Assembly: GCA_002377245.1 (NCBI GenBank)
Contig: DFPL01000267.1
Coordinates: 1-24,766, forward strand
DNA from: Enterobacteriaceae bacterium UBA3516
Lineage (GTDB): Bacteria > Pseudomonadota > Gammaproteobacteria > Enterobacterales > Enterobacteriaceae
Reading direction: 5' to 3'
DNA: 24,766 nt
The first letter of the stretch is position 1. Every line of letters starts with the position of its first letter. The position numbers were made by a program, and so were the translations under genes. Positions 21,562-24,766 of this stretch are shown in pieces. The notes below the pieces were generated by a model. The model saw only the letters and a program-made list of their open reading frames with translations, had not been told where the DNA came from and did not search any database.

Positions 21562-22197
21562 TTACGGCAGGGAAATCCATTTATAGCCGAAGGCGATAGT
21601 CGCGAGGACGATGGTCGCCGTCGCGGCAATATGCAGAACAAAATCCGCCACGCTGACATGAGCCGGATGGCACAGCGCCAGCAGCGTTAAGGCCATACAG
21701 GCGACGCCCGCCCCCGCAACGCTCAGGCTACGGGCAGGAACCAGGCTTCGGGTGCGACGCAAATAACCCATCACGATGGCAATCATCGGCAGGCTGACCA
21801 CCATCATAAACAGATAGCAGTTGGCCCCTTCCCTCTGCCCCGTGGCCGGAACGGTATGATGCAGATGCATATTGGCGACAGCGATGCCAAACCAGGCAAC
21901 GATCAGCGGTGCGAAAATCGTCCAGCCAAGCGGACGCTGACCGGCAATACTCATCAAAAAGGCATTCCGAACGGCAAGCACGCCGACCACAAAGGTCAGC
22001 AACAGCTGTAATACCACCCACCCGGCCCCGCTCTGGGTCCAGTCGGTGAAGGTACGCTGCACCAGCAGGCTGGCTAGTGCACCGGCGGGCAGCGACATTG
22101 CCACCCATGTCACCACGCGCCAGCCAGGGGAATAGGGTCGCCTGACCGGCGTTATGGTGCGGCTTAACTGCTCAATTAACAGGTTATGATCGGCCAT
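21562..22197 (-). CDS. nrsF: NrsF/DUF1109-family anti-sigma factor, membrane redox sensor
   Basis: A 211-residue protein with six predicted membrane helices after a short cytoplasmic N-terminus (about residues 1-27). This layout, length and gene order match DUF1109/NrsF anti-sigma factors. In Caulobacter, NrsF holds the ECF factor SigF at the membrane and two conserved cysteines are needed for release under chromate or cadmium stress. Here Cys127 (GANCYLF) and Cys176 (LCHPAH) are the natural counterparts; Cys167 is extra. The ATG follows AGGAG and overlaps the end of the sigma gene by 14 bases, giving coupled synthesis of sigma and anti-sigma factor. It is the last gene of a minus-strand operon. 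The symbol is by family, not proven orthology. Confidence 0.83.
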   Translation of the reverse strand: MADHNLLIEQLSRTITPVRRPYSPGWRVVTWVAMSLPAGALASLLVQRTFTDWTQSGAGWVVLQLLLTFVVGVLAVRNAFLMSIAGQRPLGWTIFAPLIVAWFGIAVANMHLHHTVPATGQREGANCYLFMMVVSLPMIAIVMGYLRRTRSLVPARSLSVAGAGVACMALTLLALCHPAHVSVADFVLHIAATATIVLATIAFGYKWISLP

Positions 22198-22741
22198 GGT
22201 GGGCTCCTAACCGGCGAAGGTTACTCAACGCGCGATGCAGTAGGGATTTAACGGCTGAGACCGTCAGATTATTGCGCGCCGCGGTTTCCGAAAGACTCAT
22301 TTCCCGCAGATGAATCTGTTCAATGACATCACGTTGTCTGGCTGGAAGTTGCTCAAGCAACAGCGCAAGCTCATCACTTGAGCTGTGCCACTCCGCACCG
22401 CTGGCTGCGGCCTGCTCGGGCATCACCGCATCGCGCACTTCCCGCTGTCGATGTCGACCGCGTTTGCGCAAAGCATCCACGGCGCGGGCCTGGGTTATCG
22501 CTATCAGCCAGGGTAAAAAAGGGGCATCGGGATTGTAGGTATGACGCACCCGGTGGACGGTCAGCAGGACATCCTGAATGACATCCTCCACCAGCACATC
22601 ATCCACAACCTGCTTACAGACCAGCGAACGAATCACCGGCACCAGCGCGGTCAGGAGCCGCGTATAGGCAGCCGCATCCCCGGACTGCGCAAGCGCCATT
22701 AGCTGTGGCCATTCGTCCCGCGCTGCCGCACCGTTATCCAT
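22184..22741 (-). CDS. ECF-type RNA polymerase sigma factor (NrsF-associated group)
   Basis: A 185-residue sigma factor with only regions 2 and 4. Region 2 (about residues 30-95) includes VEDVIQDVLLTVHRVRHTY and the FLPWLIAITQARAVDALRKR segment that contacts the -10 element. Region 4 (about 130-182) includes LPARQRDVIEQIHLREMSLSE and the VSAVKSLLHRALSNLRR recognition helix. It should direct transcription of a small stress regulon, probably including its own operon. It lies between the DsbD-like gene (21-base gap) and its membrane anti-sigma gene (14-base overlap). The ATG at 22741 follows an AAGG sequence. By partner it resembles Caulobacter SigF; I could not identify its promoter motif upstream of the operon. 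Confidence 0.92.
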   Translation of the reverse strand: MDNGAAARDEWPQLMALAQSGDAAAYTRLLTALVPVIRSLVCKQVVDDVLVEDVIQDVLLTVHRVRHTYNPDAPFLPWLIAITQARAVDALRKRGRHRQREVRDAVMPEQAAASGAEWHSSSDELALLLEQLPARQRDVIEQIHLREMSLSETAARNNLTVSAVKSLLHRALSNLRRLGAHHGRS

Positions 22742-22762
22742 AGTCCGCCTTCATCTGCGGAC

Positions 22763-23986
22763 TCACGTTTTTTTCCCGCTCGCCTGCGCCAGGGCATTAA
22801 CCACGATAGTGGGCGTCAGCACCTGCGGCAGGATCTGTGGCGCGCTGCCATCTGCCGGGTAAACCACATACAACGGCAGGCTGCCGCCGCCCAGTTCACC
22901 CATCGCATCATCAATGTCGGCGTTAAATTTGGTGGAGTCCGCCACCAGGTAGAGCGTGCCCGTGCGGGCCAGTGCCTCCCTGACCGTTTGGGTGGAGAGC
23001 GAAGTGCGCTCGTTCACCTGGCAGGTAATACACCATGAGGCGGTGAAGTTTACGAAGATCGCTTTGCCGTGCCCCCGATACTGCGCCACGGTTTGCGGCG
23101 ACCATTTCACCTCTTCAACTTTCGCCATGGTCTGCAACGGCGCGCCATTGTTGATAACTGCAGGCAGGGGGATGACAACCGCCAGCGTCAGCGCCGCCGT
23201 TACGGCAAACAGCACCGCATGTCGCTTTCCGGCAATGCGTCGCCGCTGGGCCATGCCGTACAACCAGGCGGCAAAACTCAGCACCACGGCCGCTGCCAGA
23301 ATCGCCGCCAGCGCCGTGGTTCCCGCCTGTTCGGCAAGCACCCACACCAGCCAGCCAAACGCACCGAACATCGGGAACGCCAGGCCATGTTTAAGGGTGC
23401 TCATCCACGCTCCCGGTCGCGGTAACGCTTTACCGAGCGCCGGGAACAGCGAAATCAGGCTGAACGGTGCGGCAAAACCCAGCGCGAGAGAGAAGAAAAT
23501 AGCCAGCGCCACGGCGGGCGACTGCACCAGCGCATAGCCTATCGCACCGGCCATAAAGGGCGCGGCACAGGGTGTTGCCACAATAATGGAGAGCGCGCCT
23601 GTCAGCGCGGAGCGCACAAAAGCACCGCGTTCAACGCTAATCTCCCCTGCCCGCTGCATCGACAGCCCAACTTCAAAAACACCCAGCAGGTTAAGCGCCG
23701 CACCGAGGATCACCAGCGCCAGAAACGCAATCACCAGCGGCGACTGAAGCTGGAACCCCCACCCCACCGCCGTTCCCCCCGCACGCAGTGCCAGCAGCCC
23801 CCCTGCCAGCGCCATCATGGTGATGACGCAACCCAGCAGGAAACCGAGCCCCTCTTTTCGGGTCTGTGCCGGGCGTTGGGCATGGCGAATCAGCCCCAGC
23901 GCCTTGAGCGATATGATAGGGAAAACGCAGGGCATAAAGTTAAGAATAATGCCGCCAGCAAAGGCGGCGAGCATGGCGGTCAACAT
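22763..23986 (-). CDS. DsbD/ScsB-like thiol:disulfide transporter lacking the N-terminal domain
   Basis: A 407-residue inner-membrane protein. An eight-helix transporter domain (residues 1-280) has the paired cysteines Cys20 (MPCVFP) and Cys140 (ATPCAAP). A C-terminal periplasmic thioredoxin-like domain (about 290-400) has the active site Cys319-Ile-Thr-Cys322 and the cis-proline Pro371. It should carry electrons from cytoplasmic thioredoxin to periplasmic partners. Classical DsbD and ScsB have an extra N-terminal periplasmic domain that passes electrons on; here the protein starts directly with the first helix, and the upstream gene ends 41 bases away, so the domain is absent rather than missed. 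The adjacent exported peroxiredoxin is the obvious electron acceptor. The gene sits second in the operon before the sigma factor. Confidence 0.87.
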   Translation of the reverse strand: MLTAMLAAFAGGIILNFMPCVFPIISLKALGLIRHAQRPAQTRKEGLGFLLGCVITMMALAGGLLALRAGGTAVGWGFQLQSPLVIAFLALVILGAALNLLGVFEVGLSMQRAGEISVERGAFVRSALTGALSIIVATPCAAPFMAGAIGYALVQSPAVALAIFFSLALGFAAPFSLISLFPALGKALPRPGAWMSTLKHGLAFPMFGAFGWLVWVLAEQAGTTALAAILAAAVVLSFAAWLYGMAQRRRIAGKRHAVLFAVTAALTLAVVIPLPAVINNGAPLQTMAKVEEVKWSPQTVAQYRGHGKAIFVNFTASWCITCQVNERTSLSTQTVREALARTGTLYLVADSTKFNADIDDAMGELGGGSLPLYVVYPADGSAPQILPQVLTPTIVVNALAQASGKKT

Positions 23987-24027
23987 AGCGATTCCCGAAT
24001 GGCGAGTGAGTGAATAACAACAGCGTT

Positions 24028-24588
24028 TCAGGAATGCGAGTTTTTATATTCCTTCACCGCGTCCATCGTTTTTTGAATATGAGCTTCCGGGTTCTTGTCA
24101 GTGTAGCTCAGCAGGATTTTGCCATCTGGCGCGATAACGTAAGAGGTGCGATCGGAAAGGGTTTTGCCCTTCATCTCCATTAGCGTTTTATACTCGCCTG
24201 CCACTTTGGCACCGGGATCGGCAGCCACGGTAAATTTATCCCGGCACTCCACTTTTGAGAAAGCATCCACCTGCTCAACGTTCCCGGCGGTCACCCCCAC
24301 CACGGTTGCCCCCAGCTTTTTAAAATCATCGGTCGCTTCGGCAAAGGCATGCGCTTCAATAGTGCACCCCTGGCTGAAGGCCGCCGGGAAGAAGTAGAGC
24401 ACTACCGGCCCTTTTTGCAGTTCTTGTTTGAGCGAGAAGGTCAGCGGCTTTCCTGCCAGTGCCCCCTGCAACTGGAAGTCCGGTGCCTGTGCGCCAACCG
24501 GCAACGCCGCCTGCACATTAGACAGCATTGAGACGCTAAGCAGTACGGCAGAGGTGAGGCTCAGAAAAGTCTTTTTGAATGAGGTCAT
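24028..24588 (-). CDS. Exported peroxiredoxin (AhpC/TSA family)
   Basis: A 186-residue thiol peroxidase with an N-terminal signal peptide (MTSFKK, a hydrophobic core, cleavage likely after NVQA at residue 27), so it acts in the periplasm. The mature part is a peroxiredoxin: the peroxidatic cysteine is Cys75 in FFPAAFSQGCT, and a second cysteine at 115 (VECRDKF) may resolve it; the +5 resolving cysteine of Bcp/PrxQ enzymes is absent (His80). The ATG at 24588 has GGAG suitably placed on the minus strand, and it puts the signal peptide at the very start; an upstream codon at 24618 would add ten residues. It is the first gene of the redox operon and should remove peroxides with electrons from the DsbD-like partner. 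Confidence 0.88.
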   Translation of the reverse strand: MTSFKKTFLSLTSAVLLSVSMLSNVQAALPVGAQAPDFQLQGALAGKPLTFSLKQELQKGPVVLYFFPAAFSQGCTIEAHAFAEATDDFKKLGATVVGVTAGNVEQVDAFSKVECRDKFTVAADPGAKVAGEYKTLMEMKGKTLSDRTSYVIAPDGKILLSYTDKNPEAHIQKTMDAVKEYKNSHS

Positions 24589-24766
24589 GTTGCGCTCCAC
24601 AGGGTTTATCTCGGGCAAAGAGGTTAACGTTCATAGACAGTTCGCCAGAAGAGAGGCAAAAGTTTCGCTGTGCAGGAAAAATTTTTTGCGCAGCAGGCTG
24701 CCGTAATTTTCCCTCACCCTCTCCCTCAGGGCTGAGGGATTCCCACAAAAAATGCGAGCACGGACA
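24589..24766. promoter_or_regulatory. Upstream region of the redox operon, with a hairpin at 24723-24738
   Basis: This edge stretch should hold the promoter of the peroxiredoxin operon, probably recognised by its own ECF factor, but I could not find a two-box motif I trust. CCCTCA (24723-24728) and TGAGGG (24733-24738) form a hairpin in a CCCTCACCCTCTCCCTCAGGG-like tract of a kind common between enteric genes. Confidence 0.35.

Noticed and set aside
22956..23537. 193-codon plus-strand frame opposite the DsbD-like gene
   Set aside because: Antisense shadow rich in Ala, Thr and Ser, with no family features. The minus-strand gene has clear motifs.
24600..24640. Autoregulated ECF promoter before the peroxiredoxin gene
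   Set aside because: GTTAACC-like and CGA-like elements exist on the minus strand, but not at a spacing usual for ECF promoters, so I did not call it.

Overview
The window looks like chromosome from a member of the Enterobacteriaceae, of the Enterobacter/Lelliottia/Citrobacter/Klebsiella kind. I infer this from moderately GC-rich coding DNA, enteric-style genes (relatives of the E. coli YcgZ/YmgA/AriR connector proteins, a CitA-like symporter, MhpD- and HpaI-like enzymes) and a probable ERIC remnant. No tRNA, rRNA, transposase, phage gene or CRISPR array was seen. Most of the window reads as accessory metabolic and stress islands.

Layout. (1) 1-4136: a hairpin-rich leader without a convincing gene, then a short ethanolamine operon eat-eutB-eutC behind a near-consensus sigma-54 promoter (528-543). 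It has no microcompartment, aldehyde dehydrogenase or EutR genes, so it looks built to obtain nitrogen from ethanolamine. (2) 4226-5186: a pair of membrane protein genes, one single-pass and one DUF421/YetF-like. (3) 5187-13222: the most unusual part. An AT-rich regulatory region with a perfect 16-bp palindrome leads into APH-type kinase, enolase paralogue, CitA-like symporter, D-2-hydroxyacid dehydrogenase, MhpD-like hydratase and HpaI-like aldolase, closed by a terminator and faced by a convergent LacI-type repressor gene. The enolase keeps its metal and phosphate ligands but is altered at two positions near the leaving group, so it is probably not glycolytic. Together the genes suggest uptake, phosphorylation, elimination and aldol cleavage of an unknown hydroxy-carboxylate to pyruvate plus an aldehyde.

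(4) 13641-15856: two translationally coupled genes, an aldonolactone-oxidase-type flavoprotein and a glycogenin-like GT8 glycosyltransferase. (5) 15933-18520: a strong shared terminator, then on the minus strand a cytoplasmic sialidase-fold protein gene followed by an MHS-family transporter gene. (6) 18944-19960: three small connector-type genes (AriR-like on plus; YmgA-like and YcgZ-like on minus). (7) 20233-21543: a stand-alone JAMM/MPN-domain protein and a small membrane protein of unknown function.

(8) 21562-24588, minus strand: an apparent redox-stress operon in the order periplasmic peroxiredoxin, DsbD-like electron transporter without its N-terminal domain, ECF sigma factor, and NrsF/DUF1109 anti-sigma factor. 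The simplest model is that NrsF senses oxidation through membrane cysteines and releases the sigma factor, while the DsbD-like protein passes cytoplasmic electrons to the peroxiredoxin.

All family assignments come from reading motifs and from memory of homologues. No database search was run.
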